DNA from: Lysobacterales bacterium
Lineage (GTDB): Bacteria > Pseudomonadota > Gammaproteobacteria > Xanthomonadales > Xanthomonadaceae
Direction of reading: 5' to 3'
Length of the DNA: 44,669 bases
Assembly (NCBI GenBank): GCA_017302035.1
Contig: JAFLEA010000018.1
Coordinates: 1 to 44,669, forward strand
Part shown: piece after piece, positions 43,970 through 44,669 of the stretch
Position numbering within the stretch: the first letter of the stretch is position 1
Layout: the number at the start of each line of letters is the position of its first letter
Notes under the pieces: generated by a model
The model's database searches: none
The model's input: the letters and a program-made list of their open reading frames with translations, nothing else
What the model was told of the DNA's origin: nothing
Position numbers and translations under genes: made by a program

Positions 43970-44669
43970 ATGAACCCGAAGCCGCAGTTGTCCTTCTGGC
44001 AGATCTGGAACATGTGTTTCGGGTTCCTCGGCATCCAGTTCGGCTTCGCGCTGCAGAACGCCAACGTCAGCCGCATCTTCCAGACCCTGGGCGCGGACAT
44101 GGACCAGGTGCCCGGGCTGTGGATCGCCGCGCCGTTGACCGGGCTGCTGGTGCAGCCGGTAATCGGCTACTTCTCCGACCGTACCTGGACCCGCCTGGGC
44201 CGGCGCCGGCCCTACTTCCTGTGGGGCGCGATCTTCTCCACCGCGGCGCTGCTGGTGATGCCCAACTCGCCGCAGCTGTGGGTCGCGGCCGGCACCCTGT
44301 GGATCCTGGACGCCTCGCTCAACGTGTCGATGGAACCATTCCGCGCCCTGGTCGGCGACCAGTTGCCGCCGGGCCAGCGCCCCACCGGCTACGCGATGCA
44401 GAGCTTCTTCATCGGCGTGGGTTCGGTGGTCGCCAGCCTGCTGCCGTGGTTGCTGGCCAAGTGGGGCGTGGCCAACACCGCCGCCCCGGGCCAGGTGCCA
44501 GACACGGTGCGGTTCGCCTTCTATGCGGGCGGCGCGGTCCTGCTCGCGGCGATCGTGTGGACGATAGCGCGCACGCGCGAATACCCGCCGGAGGTGCTGC
44601 ACGCCTTCGACGACGCCGAACCGGTGCAGGCGCGCCCGGCCGCTGCGGCGGCGCCACCCGCCGGCGGCG
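43970..44669 (+). CDS. MFS sugar transporter (MalY/SLC45-like), 3' end beyond window
   Basis: The first 233 residues are visible and no stop is reached before the window ends. MNPKPQLSFWQIWNMCFGFL is followed by GIQFGFALQNANVSRIFQTL, PGLWIAAPLTGLLVQPVIGY and FSDRTWTRLGRRRPYFLWGA, the loop signature of glycoside-cation symporter/SLC45-type major facilitator proteins. About five membrane spans are seen, ending in an alanine/proline-rich cytoplasmic loop. The family imports maltose or sucrose across the inner membrane of Caulobacter and Xanthomonas. It is divergent from the glucosidase gene. ATG 43970 is preceded by GAGG about ten bases upstream. Confidence 0.9.
   Translation, partial: MNPKPQLSFWQIWNMCFGFLGIQFGFALQNANVSRIFQTLGADMDQVPGLWIAAPLTGLLVQPVIGYFSDRTWTRLGRRRPYFLWGAIFSTAALLVMPNSPQLWVAAGTLWILDASLNVSMEPFRALVGDQLPPGQRPTGYAMQSFFIGVGSVVASLLPWLLAKWGVANTAAPGQVPDTVRFAFYAGGAVLLAAIVWTIARTREYPPEVLHAFDDAEPVQARPAAAAAPPAGG

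Overview
The window is a GC-rich bacterial chromosome segment, apart from its first ~850 bases. Gene order and protein content point to Xanthomonadaceae/Lysobacteraceae (Lysobacter, Luteimonas or Pseudoxanthomonas type). The evidence is the TPM-lgt-thyA-folA run, pilR-pilS beside sucC-sucD, nadE-bamD-rluD-pgeF-clpB, spoT-ridA-recG, and a TonB-receptor/amylase/glucosidase/MFS maltodextrin locus. Most genes are housekeeping. No tRNA, rRNA, CRISPR array, integrase or transposase gene was seen.

Positions 1-~851 do not belong with the rest. Bases 3-~204 encode an AT-rich piece of a flagellar MS-ring protein (FliF). Bases ~205-851 have mixed composition and no recognisable bacterial gene. The chromosome resumes abruptly inside the glycine-rich tail of a TPM-domain protein. 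This looks like a chimeric contig end.

Region 884-3738 (+) carries a TPM protein, lgt (lipoprotein acylation), thyA and folA (dTMP/folate). Region 3855-8779 (-) carries apaH, rsmA, pilR and pilS. The usual apaG is missing between rsmA and apaH, and pilR sits where pdxA/surA are usually found. Region 8977-19936 is mostly (+): sucC-sucD, a Sel1-like protein, nadE, rluD, pgeF and clpB (with a sigma-32 promoter), with bamD and an unknown membrane protein on (-). Region 20168-25633 carries dps (-), hrpA (+, with an in-frame palindromic insertion) and an unknown periplasmic protein (-). Region 25695-33206 (+) carries relA and spoT in tandem, then ridA and recG. Region 33310-36122 (+) carries a nucleoside hydrolase, zinc-free L31 (rpmE2) and gltA.

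Region 36249-44669 is a maltodextrin utilisation locus: TonB-dependent receptor (-), secreted GH13 amylase (+), GH13 alpha-glucosidase (-) and an MFS sugar transporter (+, cut by the window end). Its two divergent promoter regions share a nearly identical ATACGTAT-centred sequence, probably a LacI-family operator, so the four genes are likely co-regulated. The inferred flow is extracellular or periplasmic cleavage of starch, TonB-driven outer-membrane uptake, MFS import and cytoplasmic hydrolysis to glucose.

The most unusual non-coding signal is a ~135-nt nested inverted repeat with two full copies (after clpB and after spoT) and one half copy (between folA and apaH). Its two stems differ between copies by compensatory base changes.
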